From Actinomycetes bacterium (lineage in GTDB: Bacteria; Actinomycetota; Coriobacteriia; WRKU01; WQUG01), in the NCBI GenBank assembly GCA_031272275.1, contig JAISUC010000012.1:107780-171779 (forward strand): DNA of 64,000 bases, given 5' to 3'. The translations under genes were made by a program, and so were the position numbers. The notes beneath the pieces were generated by a model. The model did no database searches and was not told the DNA's origin. It saw only the letters and a program-made list of their open reading frames with translations. Within the stretch, counting starts at the first letter, position 1, and every line of letters starts with the position of its first letter. Below, one piece after another: positions 41,748 through 51,414 of the stretch.

Positions 41748-42965
41748 ATGAAAAAGAGCATGAAGTTCGTTTTGCTCGCGCTGGTCGTGCTGGCTGCGGC
41801 GGCGCTGGTCATCGGTTGCGGTGGCAAGAGCGATTCGGCAAGCACCGAGGGTGACACCACCACCGGAAAAACCACGCTCACCATCGGCATGGGTGGTCCG
41901 TTGACCCAGGGCGACGTCGCGTTCGGCCAGGGCGCTCAGCGCGCCGTTCAGCTGGCGGTCGAGGATGCGAACAAGCTGCCCGAGGTCACCGAGCTGGGTA
42001 TCGAGTTCAAGACGCTCGACGGTGACGACCAGTCAGAGGCCGAAAAGGGCGTGACGGCGGCGAACAGCTTTGTGTCCGACCGCAGCCTGGTCGGTGTCGT
42101 CGGTCACTTCAACTCGACCGTATCGATTGCCGCGTCCAAGGTCTACAACGAGAACAACGTGACCGCCATCAGCTACGGGTCGACCAACCCGGACCTGACC
42201 AAGCAGGGCTTCAAGACCATCTTCCGCACCTGCGCCACTGATGACTATCAGGGACCGACGGGTGCCGATGACGCCATCAAGCTGGGCTTCAAAAAGGTCG
42301 CTATCATCGACGACTCCAGCCCCTACGGCCAGGGTCTGGTCGCCGAGTTCGAGAAGAAATTCAAGGAACTGGGTGGCGAGGTCACGTCCAAGCAGTCCAC
42401 GCAGCAAAAGCAGAACGACTTCACCGCAGTCGTCACGAAGATCAAGAGTGAAAGGCCCGACTTCGTCTATTTCGGCGGCACCTATGCAGCCGACACCGGC
42501 GCGGGCGCGCTGTTGACCAAGCAGCTGAAAGAGGGCGGCGTGTCCGTGCCCGTCATGGGTGGCGACGGACTGTACGCTGCCGACTATATCAGCGAGGCCG
42601 GCGAGGCCAGCGAAGGCGACCTGGCGACCTGCCCGGGTATGCCCGTCGAGCTGCTGCCCCAGGGCCAGGCATTCGCCGACGCCTACAAGGCGAAGTTCCC
42701 CGGCAAAGACATCGCCGCATTCGACGCCTATGCCTATGACGCCGCGCAGGCTTTGATCAAGGCCGTCGTCAAGGTCGCTCAGGAAAACGGCGCCGACAAA
42801 GTCACGTCCCCTGCCGGCAAAGAGGCCATCCAGGCCGCTGTCGCCGCATCCAGCTTTGACGGCGTGACCGGACCGATTGCCTTTGACGAGAATGGCGACA
42901 ACACCAACCGCGTGATTACCTTGTACAAGGTCGTCGACGGCGCTTGGGTTGCCCAGGAACTCTAG
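41748..42965 (+). CDS. livJ: Branched-chain amino acid ABC transporter substrate-binding lipoprotein
   Basis: Captures the substrate outside the membrane for the LivHMGF permease. The 405-residue protein has a lipoprotein signal (LLALVVLAAAALVIGC) with the cysteine at residue 25, followed by a flexible serine/threonine segment. The periplasmic-binding type 1 fold begins TLTIGMGGPLTQGDVAFGQG and contains LVGVVGHFNST, KKVAIIDDSSPYGQGL and YFGGTYAADTGAG. ATG 41748 follows AAGGAGG. A hairpin between this gene and livH probably keeps its expression higher than that of the permease. Substrate specificity is assigned only at family level. Confidence 0.9.
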   Translation: MKKSMKFVLLALVVLAAAALVIGCGGKSDSASTEGDTTTGKTTLTIGMGGPLTQGDVAFGQGAQRAVQLAVEDANKLPEVTELGIEFKTLDGDDQSEAEKGVTAANSFVSDRSLVGVVGHFNSTVSIAASKVYNENNVTAISYGSTNPDLTKQGFKTIFRTCATDDYQGPTGADDAIKLGFKKVAIIDDSSPYGQGLVAEFEKKFKELGGEVTSKQSTQQKQNDFTAVVTKIKSERPDFVYFGGTYAADTGAGALLTKQLKEGGVSVPVMGGDGLYAADYISEAGEASEGDLATCPGMPVELLPQGQAFADAYKAKFPGKDIAAFDAYAYDAAQALIKAVVKVAQENGADKVTSPAGKEAIQAAVAASSFDGVTGPIAFDENGDNTNRVITLYKVVDGAWVAQEL

Positions 42966-42991
42966 GTCTAGGACTAACTGACACAGGCCAC

Positions 42992-43013
42992 GGGGGAGTG
43001 TTCGCACTCCCCC
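42992..43013 (+). terminator. Intercistronic hairpin after livJ
   Basis: GGGGGAGTG, loop TTCG, CACTCCCCC: a perfect 9-bp stem with a stable tetraloop, followed by CGGCTGTTTT. It probably acts as a partial terminator and mRNA-stabilising element between livJ and livHMGF. Confidence 0.7.
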
Positions 43014-43053
43014 CGGCTGTTTTCGACTGCTGAAACCAATCGAAAGAAGCCTT

Positions 43054-44022
43054 ATGTTCAATTACATCGTATCTCAGCTGGTAAACGGGGTGACCTTGGG
43101 CGGCATGTACGCCCTGATTGCGTTAGGTTACACCTTGGTTTACGGCATCCTTTTGATGATTAACTTCGCGCACAGCGAAATGTTCATGTCGGGTGGCTAC
43201 ATCGGTCTGGGCGTGCTGAACCTGCTCAGCAACAAAGCCGTCCAAGCGGCCGTGGTTGCGCGTCTGCCGTTTCTGGCGTTTTTGCAATCGGCACGCACGT
43301 TTTTCACCGGCAGCACCATCGGGATGATCCTGATGCTGCTGATTGTGTTCGGCATCTCGGCGGTTCTCACCGGCTGCTTGGGAATGTTGACAGAACGCTT
43401 CGCCTACCGACCGCTGCGCAACGCGCCGCGTCTGTGCCCGCTGATTTCAGCTTTGGGCATCTCGATTTTCCTGCAGAACGCGGCATTGCTCTGGATTGAC
43501 AACTCGATTCCCTTTCCGTCGCTGCTTCCGACGCGGGACTTCGGGTTCGGTATCACCCCGATTCGCATCTTCATCATCGTGACCTCGCTCATCCTGTTGT
43601 TCGTGCTGGACCGTTTCGTGTCCACGACCCGCATCGGCAAAGCCATGCGCGCCACCAGCCAGGACCAGGATGCGGCGGGACTGATGGGAATCGACATCAA
43701 CTCGGTCATCGCGCTGACCTTCTTTATCGGCCCCGCCCTGGGCGCGGTCGCCGGAATCTTTTCCGGCATGTATTACGGCGTGGTCACCTATAACATGGGA
43801 TTCTTCCCCGGCATCAAGTCGTTCACGGCGGCCGTGCTGGGTGGCATAGGAAACTTGCGCGGCGCGATGCTCGGCGGATTTATGCTGGGTATCATCGAGG
43901 CGCTGGCATCCGGTTTCATTTCGTCCGGTTACAAGGACGTCATCGCATTCGTCATTTTGATTATCGTCCTGATTTTCAGACCCGGCGGTCTGTTGGGCGA
44001 ATCCGTTGTAGAGAAGGTGTAA
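43054..44022 (+). CDS. livH: Branched-chain amino acid ABC transporter permease LivH
   Basis: One of two membrane subunits of the importer. The 322-residue protein has about eight hydrophobic segments, the LivH start QLVNGVTLGGMYALIALGYT, shown by GGMYALIALGYTLVYG, and the coupling-loop region MRATSQDQDAAGLMGID. ATG 43054 follows GAAAG. livM starts 4 bp after the stop. Confidence 0.92.
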   Translation: MFNYIVSQLVNGVTLGGMYALIALGYTLVYGILLMINFAHSEMFMSGGYIGLGVLNLLSNKAVQAAVVARLPFLAFLQSARTFFTGSTIGMILMLLIVFGISAVLTGCLGMLTERFAYRPLRNAPRLCPLISALGISIFLQNAALLWIDNSIPFPSLLPTRDFGFGITPIRIFIIVTSLILLFVLDRFVSTTRIGKAMRATSQDQDAAGLMGIDINSVIALTFFIGPALGAVAGIFSGMYYGVVTYNMGFFPGIKSFTAAVLGGIGNLRGAMLGGFMLGIIEALASGFISSGYKDVIAFVILIIVLIFRPGGLLGESVVEKV

Positions 44023-44025
44023 GCC

Positions 44026-45309
44026 ATGACGACTGAACGCGACAACATCAACAGCGAAGCCCCGTCACTGGCAGCAGATCTCCTCCCGGCGGCAAAACCG
44101 ATGTTCAAAAAACAGCGGGGGAGCAAGACCTCTCCGCTCAAGGTCATCCTGTTGGTCATACTGGCACTGGCGCTCATCGCCGCGCCGATTATTTTCCAGG
44201 GCTTCGGCCAGCTGCTCCTGATTCGCATTTTCGCGATCGTGGGCCTGTATATTATCCTCGCGATGGGACTGAATATCGTCGTGGGCTATGCCGGTCTGCT
44301 GGACTTCGGCCGCATGGCCTTTTATGCTTTCGGCGCCTATGCGGCGATGCTGATCGGTGTTCCCTTGGCACAGGCCTTGGGACCGCAACTGGGCGGCTGG
44401 GCATACGTGGTCAGCTTGGTGGGTGGCGCCATCGTGTCTTCGCTGGTGGGATTTTTGCTCAGCTTGCCGGTTATGCGCCTGCGCGGCGACTACCTGGCTA
44501 TCGTGACCTTGGGATTCGGCGAAATCGTCCGTATTTGTCTGCAGAATAACTTCCTGGGCCTGTCAAACGGCGCCCAGGGTCTGCCGCGTACGGGACAGAC
44601 CTTGCCGGCACCCCCGGGGCTGGACTGGCTGAAAATGAACGTCTATTTCCCGATCAACGATCGCTTCGTCATCGAGTTTTCCAGTAACGTGTACTGGTAC
44701 TACATCATCCTGATTTTGCTGGTGGTGGCAATCATCGTCGTCCGCCGGCAGGACAACTCGCGCTTGGGTCGCAGCTGGGCGGCTCTGCGCGAAGACGAGG
44801 TCGCAGCCGCCGCGATGGGAGTGAACACCACACGCGCCAAAACCTGGGCCTTTGTGCTGGGCGCCCTGTGGGGTGGCGTTGCGGGCGCGACCTTCAGTTA
44901 CTTCCAGATGGTGGCAAGCCCCGAGACCTTCAACTTTTTCAACTCGGTTTTGGTGCTCGCGATTGTCGTCATCGGCGGCATGGGATCGATTCCGGGTGTG
45001 ATTGTGGGCGCACTGGCCATTCAGGGTATCCCCGAGTTCATCCGGTGGTTTGCGCAGAACTTCCTGTCCGGTGCTGCCAGCGGTATCGACAAAACAGTCA
45101 GTAACTATCGCAACCTGATTTTGGGACTGCTGATGGTGGTTATGATGGCTATTCGCCCGGCGGGGTTGATTCCCTCCAAGCGCATCAAGCGCGAGATCCA
45201 CGGTGCCGGCGGCAGCGACGGCTCAACCCGGGTCGAGGGCGACGTGTTGGTGAACGGGGTGCCTGCGGGAATAGAAGGCGCAACTCCGGGAGGAGGTGAG
45301 GGCGCATGA
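44026..45309 (+). CDS. livM: Branched-chain amino acid ABC transporter permease LivM
   Basis: Second membrane subunit. The 427-residue protein has a hydrophilic N-terminal extension of about 45 residues, then the family core: LNIVVGYAGLLDFGRMAFYAFGA shown by NIVVGYAGLLDFG, the G-D-Y-L segment RLRGDYLAIVTLGFGEI, and the coupling loop ALREDEVAAAAMGVN. A glycine-rich tail (EGATPGGGEGA) overlaps the livG start. An AGGAGG Shine-Dalgarno for livG is embedded in it. Confidence 0.92.
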   Translation: MTTERDNINSEAPSLAADLLPAAKPMFKKQRGSKTSPLKVILLVILALALIAAPIIFQGFGQLLLIRIFAIVGLYIILAMGLNIVVGYAGLLDFGRMAFYAFGAYAAMLIGVPLAQALGPQLGGWAYVVSLVGGAIVSSLVGFLLSLPVMRLRGDYLAIVTLGFGEIVRICLQNNFLGLSNGAQGLPRTGQTLPAPPGLDWLKMNVYFPINDRFVIEFSSNVYWYYIILILLVVAIIVVRRQDNSRLGRSWAALREDEVAAAAMGVNTTRAKTWAFVLGALWGGVAGATFSYFQMVASPETFNFFNSVLVLAIVVIGGMGSIPGVIVGALAIQGIPEFIRWFAQNFLSGAASGIDKTVSNYRNLILGLLMVVMMAIRPAGLIPSKRIKREIHGAGGSDGSTRVEGDVLVNGVPAGIEGATPGGGEGA

Positions 45310-46250
45310 GCGAAACCTCCACTGCCACCACACATCTGGTAGAGGCCAAATCGGCGACGATCGCCTTTGGTGGTCTGCGTGCGGTTGATTCGGTCGACCT
45401 GCATATCGACGCCGGCGAAATCGTCGCCCTGATCGGTCCGAACGGCGCGGGCAAGACGACGTTCTTTAACCTGCTGACCGGCATCTATACCCCCACCGAA
45501 GGCGAGGTGCTGTTTGACGGACGCAGCGTCAGCGGGGTCAAGCCGCATGTCATCGCCGCGCGCGGCATCAGCAGGACGTTTCAGAATATCCGCCTGTTCA
45601 AGGCCATGACCTCGCTCGAAAACGTCATGATCGGGCGGCACGTTCGCACGAAATCGGGTCCCTTCGGTGCGACCTTCCGCACGCCGGCTTTTCGCCGGGA
45701 AGAGGCGCAAATCCAGGCGGACGCCGAGCGCTGGTTGGAGTTTGTGGGGCTGTCGCAGTTTGCCAACGAGATCGCAAGCTCGCTGCCGTACGGGGCACAG
45801 CGCAGGCTGGAAATCGCGCGTGCGCTGGCGACCGAGCCCAAGCTCATTTGCCTGGACGAACCGGCTGCCGGCATGAACAACAAGGAAAGCGCCGAGCTGA
45901 ACCAGCTGATTTTCCGCATCCGCGACGAGCTGGGTATCACCGTGCTGTTGATCGAGCACGACATGAAAGTCGTTATGAATCTGGCGGAGCGTATCTACGT
46001 GCTGGACTTCGGCAAGCTGATCGCACAGGGAACCCCTGGCGAAATTCAGGCAAACCCCGCCGTCATCGAGGCATATCTGGGCAAGGGGGCCGACGCCATC
46101 GTGCGGGAACGTGCAGAGGCACAGGCCGCCGCCGAAACGGATGCGTCCCGGGGATCTACTCCCCCGAATGCATCTGCGAATGACGATCTGTTGGAAAGCG
46201 ATGGCATCATCATGACGCCGCCGAACGCACAGGCAAAGGAGGACGCATGA
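45306..46250 (+). CDS. livG: Branched-chain amino acid ABC transporter ATPase LivG
   Basis: ATPase subunit. The 314-residue protein has Walker A GPNGAGKTT, the LivG-specific FQNIRLFKAMT, the signature SLPYGAQRRLEIARAL and Walker B LICLDEPAAGMN. The C-terminal 60 residues after the canonical end (IEAYLGKGA) are an alanine-rich extension that includes SRGSTPPNA, coded by a degenerate copy of the dispersed box. It overlaps livM and livF by 4 bp each. Confidence 0.93.
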   Translation: MSETSTATTHLVEAKSATIAFGGLRAVDSVDLHIDAGEIVALIGPNGAGKTTFFNLLTGIYTPTEGEVLFDGRSVSGVKPHVIAARGISRTFQNIRLFKAMTSLENVMIGRHVRTKSGPFGATFRTPAFRREEAQIQADAERWLEFVGLSQFANEIASSLPYGAQRRLEIARALATEPKLICLDEPAAGMNNKESAELNQLIFRIRDELGITVLLIEHDMKVVMNLAERIYVLDFGKLIAQGTPGEIQANPAVIEAYLGKGADAIVRERAEAQAAAETDASRGSTPPNASANDDLLESDGIIMTPPNAQAKEDA

Positions 46251-47035
46251 TGGCAGCGCTGACGACTGACACTCCGGATGTGAAAAGCGACGCCCCGCAG
46301 GAAACTGTCACGGCCGATACCGCACCGATGTTGCAGGTCACAGACCTGCACACCAGCTATGGCAAGATTCATGCGATCAAGGGCATCAGCTTTCAGGTTA
46401 ACCGCGGAGAGATCGTGACCTTGATCGGCGCCAACGGTGCCGGTAAATCGACGACGCTGCGCACGCTGTCGGGGCTGATCGCCCCCCAATCGGGGAGCAT
46501 TCTGTTTAACGGCAGCGACATTGCCGGCCTGAAACCGCACGTGATCACCGCGAAGAAAATCATCCAGGTGCCCGAGGGGCGCCGCATTTTCCCCAAGATG
46601 ACCGTGCGCGAGAACCTGGACATGGGCGCGTTTCTGCGTCGCGACGCCGACGGCATCAAGCAGGACATGGAATGGGTGCTGGAACTGTTCCCGCGCCTGG
46701 CGGAACGCATCAACCAAAAGGGTGGGACGCTTTCCGGCGGGGAACAGCAGATGCTTGCGATGGCACGCGGGCTGATGGCGCGTCCCGAACTGTTGATGCT
46801 GGACGAGCCCTCGATGGGCTTGGCACCGGTTATTGTCGAGGTCATTTTCGAGACCATCGCAAAACTGCAGGAAAAGGGCATCACCATCCTGCTGGTTGAA
46901 CAAAACGCGAACCTGGCGCTGGGAATTGCAGACCGCGGCTATGTGCTGGAAACCGGTGACATCAAGCTGACCGGTACCGGCAAGGAACTGTTGGCTAACG
47001 AAGACGTACGAAAGTCCTATCTGGGTGAAGACTGA
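46247..47035 (+). CDS. livF: Branched-chain amino acid ABC transporter ATPase LivF
   Basis: Second ATPase. The 262-residue protein has a 27-residue N-terminal extension, then MLQVTDLHTSYGKIHAIKGI, Walker A GANGAGKST, VPEGRRIFPKMTV (the LivF Q-loop signature), LSGGEQQMLAMARGL and LLMLDEPSMGLAP. Start ATG 46247 or 46250 (ATGATG). The 3' end overlaps the tilS start. Confidence 0.93.
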   Translation: MMAALTTDTPDVKSDAPQETVTADTAPMLQVTDLHTSYGKIHAIKGISFQVNRGEIVTLIGANGAGKSTTLRTLSGLIAPQSGSILFNGSDIAGLKPHVITAKKIIQVPEGRRIFPKMTVRENLDMGAFLRRDADGIKQDMEWVLELFPRLAERINQKGGTLSGGEQQMLAMARGLMARPELLMLDEPSMGLAPVIVEVIFETIAKLQEKGITILLVEQNANLALGIADRGYVLETGDIKLTGTGKELLANEDVRKSYLGED

Positions 47036-48056
47036 TTCGGATAAGATTCTCGCGCGAACGCGGGATTTTGCACAGAAACACGGACTCTTCGCCACGGGGG
47101 GTCCGCTTCTGTGTATGGTCAGCGGCGGCGGGGATTCGGTGGCGTTGCTGTATCTGCTGCTGGAAATCGAGGATCTGCGCGCGCGCATGCACGTCCTGCA
47201 TGTGAACCACCACCTGTCCGGTGGCGAAGAAGACTACGCCGAAGAACAGGTCAGGCGTCTGTGCGCGGAACTGGACCTGCCGCTGACGGTGACCTCGCAC
47301 GACGTGGCGGATATCGCGCGTTCCGAACGCCAAAACGTCGAGGACGCCGGCCGGCGTCTGCGCTATGCGGATGCCGATCGGGTGTTGGACCGCCTGTGTA
47401 CGGACGCGGGTTGTGACCGCTCAGACGGGCGTATTCTGACGGCGCACAGCCGCGACGACCGGGTCGAGACCTTTTTTGTCCGCGCGATTATGGGCTCGGG
47501 AACCGGTGCCTTGGCGGGCATCCGACCGCAGCGGGGACGCATCATCCGCCCGCTGCTGGATATCGATCGGATTGAACTGCGTGATTGGCTGACGGCGCGT
47601 AATATCAGCTGGTGGGACGATCCCTTGAACGACGACCTGGAGGGCACGCGTGTCTTCATCCGCACGAATATAATCCCTGCAGCCGAGCAGCTGCGGGCGA
47701 ACTTTCGTGAGAACTTGGCGCGCACGATGGATTTGGTGGCAGATGACGAGGCGCTGTTGCAGCGGATGGCGCGTGGTTTCGCCACGGACTTTCTGATTGA
47801 GAGCAGCTGTGATGTGTTGCTGGAAATGGATGCGTTGATGCTCTCTACACTCGAGCGGGTGATGCTTCGTCGGGTGCTGCGCGAAGCGATTGTCGTGACC
47901 TTTCCGCATGCCTCGCGTCTGGAGTCCTTTCATATCGAGGCGATTGCCGACGCGGTGTCGGCGGATGCACAGCAGCAGTGGTCACGCGATATTTCGGGAG
48001 GGCTGCGAGCAACCTTAAGTTGCGCTACACTGAAAGTTGCGCCAATTCAGGCTTGA
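47025..48056 (+). CDS. tilS: tRNA(Ile)-lysidine synthetase
   Basis: Converts C34 of tRNA-Ile(CAU) to lysidine using ATP, so it reads AUA. The 343-residue protein has the PP-loop VSGGGDSVALLYLL, VLHVNHHLSGGEEDYAE with the catalytic region, TAHSRDDRVET and the conserved PLLDIDRIELRDWL, WWDDPLN and RIFIRTN-like VFIRTNII segment. The C-terminal domain is shorter than in E. coli. The GTG start lies inside livF; a later start is not possible without losing family sequence beyond about residue 30. It begins the tilS-hpt-ftsH-folE group. Confidence 0.93.
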   Translation: MKTDSDKILARTRDFAQKHGLFATGGPLLCMVSGGGDSVALLYLLLEIEDLRARMHVLHVNHHLSGGEEDYAEEQVRRLCAELDLPLTVTSHDVADIARSERQNVEDAGRRLRYADADRVLDRLCTDAGCDRSDGRILTAHSRDDRVETFFVRAIMGSGTGALAGIRPQRGRIIRPLLDIDRIELRDWLTARNISWWDDPLNDDLEGTRVFIRTNIIPAAEQLRANFRENLARTMDLVADDEALLQRMARGFATDFLIESSCDVLLEMDALMLSTLERVMLRRVLREAIVVTFPHASRLESFHIEAIADAVSADAQQQWSRDISGGLRATLSCATLKVAPIQA

Positions 48057-48078
48057 GAACAATGATTGGAGACATAAG

Positions 48079-48621
48079 GTGTCACTTCATCCGGATGTAG
48101 AAAAAGTGCTGGTCACCGGGCAGCAGTTACAAGATCGCGTGAACGAACTGGGACGGCGTATATCTGACGATTACGCGGGCAAGGATCTGCTGGTCATCGG
48201 CGTGCTGAAGGGGGCGGCCTGGTTCGTGGCGGATCTGACGCGCGCGATTACCATTCCCTTTAACGTGGATTTCATGGCTGTCAGCTCGTATGGTGCCGCG
48301 CATAAAAGCTCGGGCGTGGTGCGCATCATCAAGGACTTGGATGCGCCGGTTGCCGGCAGGCACGTGTTGATTGCCGAGGATATTTTGGATACGGGTTTGA
48401 CGTTGCGGTATCTGATCAAGAACTTCGAAGTACGCGGGGCCGCCTCGGTCGAGGTCGCGGCTTGCGTCATCAAAGCCGGCGCACAACAGGAAAACATCCC
48501 GGTACGTTATGACGGTTTCGTGATACCCAACGAATTCGTGGTAGGATACGGGCTCGACTACGCAGAGAACTATCGAGGGCTGCCCTATATCGGTCAGCTG
48601 AAACAAAGCGTGTATTCCTAG
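48079..48621 (+). CDS. hpt: Hypoxanthine phosphoribosyltransferase
   Basis: Purine salvage enzyme (hypoxanthine/guanine plus PRPP). The 180-residue protein has the PRPP motif VLIAEDILDTGLTL, the LVIGVLKGAAWFVADL loop, the MAVSSYG flexible-loop motif and C-terminal FVVGYGLDYAE. GTG 48079 with GGAG upstream gives the standard N-terminus; the longer frame overlaps tilS. tilS-hpt-ftsH is a conserved order in Gram-positive bacteria. Confidence 0.95.
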   Translation: MSLHPDVEKVLVTGQQLQDRVNELGRRISDDYAGKDLLVIGVLKGAAWFVADLTRAITIPFNVDFMAVSSYGAAHKSSGVVRIIKDLDAPVAGRHVLIAEDILDTGLTLRYLIKNFEVRGAASVEVAACVIKAGAQQENIPVRYDGFVIPNEFVVGYGLDYAENYRGLPYIGQLKQSVYS

Positions 48622-48658
48622 GGGTAACCGGGATAGTACGCACGAGGAGTAATGACCA

Positions 48659-50530
48659 GTGGCTAACAACAACAGAAACAGAAACATCCGGACCATCATC
48701 ATCTACCTGATCGTGCTGATGGTGTTGGCGTGGGGCGTCTCGGTTCAGATGAATCGCGAGGGTCTGACGAAATCGCCGACCAAGCTCACGACATCACAGT
48801 TCGTGGCGGCAGCCAAACAGGGGCGCATCAAATCGGTCACCTACAAGACCGAGGATGGTTCGCTCTCGGGTGAATACTGGAAGACCACGGCGGACAAAAC
48901 CGCGAAAAAAGATCCGCTGAAATTCACCTCCGCCTGGGTGGGCAGTGACAAGTTCATCGACTTTGCCCAGGAAACCATGCCGGGCGCCTATTCCGTGAAC
49001 AACAAGGGACCGAGTATTTGGATAACCATCCTGTCTTCGCTGCTGCCGATTATCCTCTTGGCGGGTTTGATGTGGTTTTTCCTCAGCCAAATGCAGGGCG
49101 GGCAGCGCGGAGTGATGAGCTTTGGAAAGGCGCGCGCGCGACGCAGTGACAAAGAAAAACAAAAGGTCACGTTTGCCGATGTCGCAGGCGTGGACGAAGC
49201 CATCCAGGAACTGGGGGAGGTCAAGGACTTCCTCAGCGATCCGGCGCGCTTTGAAAAAATGGGCGCGCGTATCCCCAAGGGCGTATTGTTGGTGGGACCT
49301 CCGGGTACCGGTAAGACCTTGCTGGCACGCGCCGTTGCAGGCGAGGCCGACGTACCATTCTTTACGATTTCCGGCTCGGACTTCGTCGAGATGTTCGTCG
49401 GTGTCGGTGCCAGCCGTGTGCGCGATCTATTCGAACAGGCCAAGGCCGAGGCGCCGGCGATTATCTTCATGGACGAAATCGACGCGGTCGGACGCCAGCG
49501 CGGCACCGGTCTGGGCGGTGGACACGACGAGCGCGAGCAAACCCTGAATGCGCTCTTGGTCGAGATGGACGGCTTTGAGATGTCGGATAACGTCATCCTG
49601 ATTGCCGCCACAAACCGTCCCGACGTTCTGGATCCGGCATTGCTGCGACCGGGTCGTTTTGACCGCACCATTGTGGTCGACCGTCCCGATCTGAAGGGGC
49701 GCGAGCAAATACTGGGCATCCATGCGGCGAACAAGCCGCTGGATTCGGATGTCGACCTGTCGGTCATCGCGCGCCGCACACCCGGGTTTACCGGAGCCGA
49801 TCTGCGAAACTTGCTGAACGAGGCCGCTCTGTTGGCGGCGCGCTCGGGCAACGAAAAAATCAGTATGCATGACGTCGAAGAGGGCATCGACCGCGTATTG
49901 ATGGGACCCGAACGTCGCAGCCGCTTGATTTCCGACGACGAAAAACGCACCATCGCCTATCACGAGTCGGGGCATGCGATTGTGGGGCATTTCCTGCCGA
50001 ACGCAGACCCCGTGCACAAGGTCACGATTATTCCGCGTGGCGGATCCCTGGGATCGACCTGGCAGCTGCCGAGCGAAGACCGATTCCTGGAAAGCAAGAA
50101 GGGGATGCTGGATGACATCGCCGTGTTGCTTAGCGGGCGTGCCGCCGAGCAGCTGACCAGCGACGACATTACGACCGGTGCATCCAACGACATCGAACGC
50201 GCCTCGAAAATCGCAAAGAGCATGGTCACGCGTTTCGGCATGAGCGAGAAACTGGGACCACAGGCATTCGGAGAGCAAAACGAGGCCGTGTTCCTGGGAC
50301 GCGATTTCTCGAACAATGCCGATTACGCTGACGAAACTGCGGCGGTGATCGATCAGGAAATCGCCCGGATTATCTCCGACGGCTTTGCGCGGGCGACCGA
50401 TATCCTGAAAGCCGAAATCGACCTGTTGCACCGTATGGCTAAAGCGCTGATGGATCACGAGACGCTCGAGGGTGACGAGCTGAAGGAGCTCTTCGATTCC
50501 GGCAACGGCGTCCTACCCATCCCCGCGTAA
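48659..50530 (+). CDS. ftsH: ATP-dependent zinc metalloprotease FtsH
   Basis: Membrane-bound AAA+ protease that degrades unstable membrane and cytosolic proteins. The 623-residue protein has two N-terminal membrane helices ([17 protein letters not shown] and [19 protein letters not shown]) around an extracytoplasmic domain. Walker A is GPPGTGKT at about residue 213, Walker B is [11 protein letters not shown], the SRH has RPGRFDR, and the zinc site is HESGH at 435-439. GTG start. The folE start is 10 bp after the stop. Confidence 0.97.
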   Translation: MANNNRNRNIRTIIIYLIVLMVLAWGVSVQMNREGLTKSPTKLTTSQFVAAAKQGRIKSVTYKTEDGSLSGEYWKTTADKTAKKDPLKFTSAWVGSDKFIDFAQETMPGAYSVNNKGPSIWITILSSLLPIILLAGLMWFFLSQMQGGQRGVMSFGKARARRSDKEKQKVTFADVAGVDEAIQELGEVKDFLSDPARFEKMGARIPKGVLLVGPPGTGKTLLARAVAGEADVPFFTISGSDFVEMFVGVGASRVRDLFEQAKAEAPAIIFMDEIDAVGRQRGTGLGGGHDEREQTLNALLVEMDGFEMSDNVILIAATNRPDVLDPALLRPGRFDRTIVVDRPDLKGREQILGIHAANKPLDSDVDLSVIARRTPGFTGADLRNLLNEAALLAARSGNEKISMHDVEEGIDRVLMGPERRSRLISDDEKRTIAYHESGHAIVGHFLPNADPVHKVTIIPRGGSLGSTWQLPSEDRFLESKKGMLDDIAVLLSGRAAEQLTSDDITTGASNDIERASKIAKSMVTRFGMSEKLGPQAFGEQNEAVFLGRDFSNNADYADETAAVIDQEIARIISDGFARATDILKAEIDLLHRMAKALMDHETLEGDELKELFDSGNGVLPIPA

Positions 50531-50540
50531 GAGTACGATT

Positions 50541-51104
50541 ATGGACGAAAAGAAAATCGCCGATGGCGTGCGCCTGATACTGGAAGGCATCGGAGAGGAT
50601 CCGACGCGCGAGGGGCTTGCGCGCACCCCCGAGCGCGTGGCGGCGATGTATACCGAAATCTGTGCGGGGCTGACCCAGGATCCCGCCGAGCACTTTCAGG
50701 TGACGTTCAACGAGGGGCACCAGGAAATGGTCTTGGTGCGCGACATTCCGCTGTACTCAATCTGTGAACACCACCTGGTACCGTTCATCGGGACGGCACA
50801 CGTCGCCTATATTCCTGGCGCCGACGGAAAGATCTGCGGGCTTTCGAAGCTGGTGCGCCTAGTCGACGTATTCGCGCGTCGCCCTCAGGTTCAGGAACGC
50901 CTGACGAACCAAATCGCGCAGGCCTTGATCGACAACCTGAACCCCGCCGGTGCCATCGTGGTGATCGAGGCCGAGCACCTGTGCATGTCGATGCGCGGTG
51001 TGCGCAAGCCGGGCACCCTGACCGTGACGTCTGCTGTGCGCGGCGCGTTCCAAACCGATCCCAAAACCCGCGCCGAAGCCCTGTCGCTGATTCACCATCA
51101 CTGA
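50541..51104 (+). CDS. folE: GTP cyclohydrolase I
   Basis: First step of tetrahydrofolate synthesis: GTP to 7,8-dihydroneopterin triphosphate. The 187-residue enzyme has the zinc site [10 protein letters not shown] and later [14 protein letters not shown], supplying the Cys-His-Cys ligands. [20 protein letters not shown] is the conserved substrate-pocket helix, represented by [14 protein letters not shown]. Last gene of the tilS group. Confidence 0.96.
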   Translation: MDEKKIADGVRLILEGIGEDPTREGLARTPERVAAMYTEICAGLTQDPAEHFQVTFNEGHQEMVLVRDIPLYSICEHHLVPFIGTAHVAYIPGADGKICGLSKLVRLVDVFARRPQVQERLTNQIAQALIDNLNPAGAIVVIEAEHLCMSMRGVRKPGTLTVTSAVRGAFQTDPKTRAEALSLIHHH

Positions 51105-51162
51105 TAACACGCCGCCTCTCCCGGTGCGTCCCGGCGCGCTTCTGTGCCGCACGCACTGTGCG

Positions 51163-51261
51163 TCATCCGGCGCAGTCATTGCATCCGCTTATACCGTACA
51201 TAGCCGAATCGGTGCCTCGCTTGAACGCATAGGTTACCTGCACTGATACATTTTTTGTCAT
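51163..51261 (-). CDS. Possible 32-residue peptide ending in a Cys-x2-Cys motif
   Basis: Minus-strand ORF starting MTKNVSVQVTYAFK and ending GISGCNDCAG. AAAGGGGG stands 6-7 bp before the ATG, a good Shine-Dalgarno. It is the only candidate gene in the 310-bp gap between folE and the RCC1-repeat gene. No family is recognised. The short length and paired cysteines near the C-terminus would suit a signalling or modified peptide, but no maturation gene is adjacent. It may also be a chance ORF. Confidence 0.35.
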   Translation of the reverse strand: MTKNVSVQVTYAFKRGTDSAMYGISGCNDCAG

Positions 51262-51414
51262 ATACAGACCCCCTTTTTCAGAAATTCTTTTTTTGCAATT
51301 CCTGCTCCCGCGGTGCAAATATACCTGCGTCGGGCACCTACCGTGCCCACGGGAAGTCAAGGCACGCAGTCGTACTCGCACACGCACGGCACGCACGAAC
51401 GAGGAGGAAGCATC

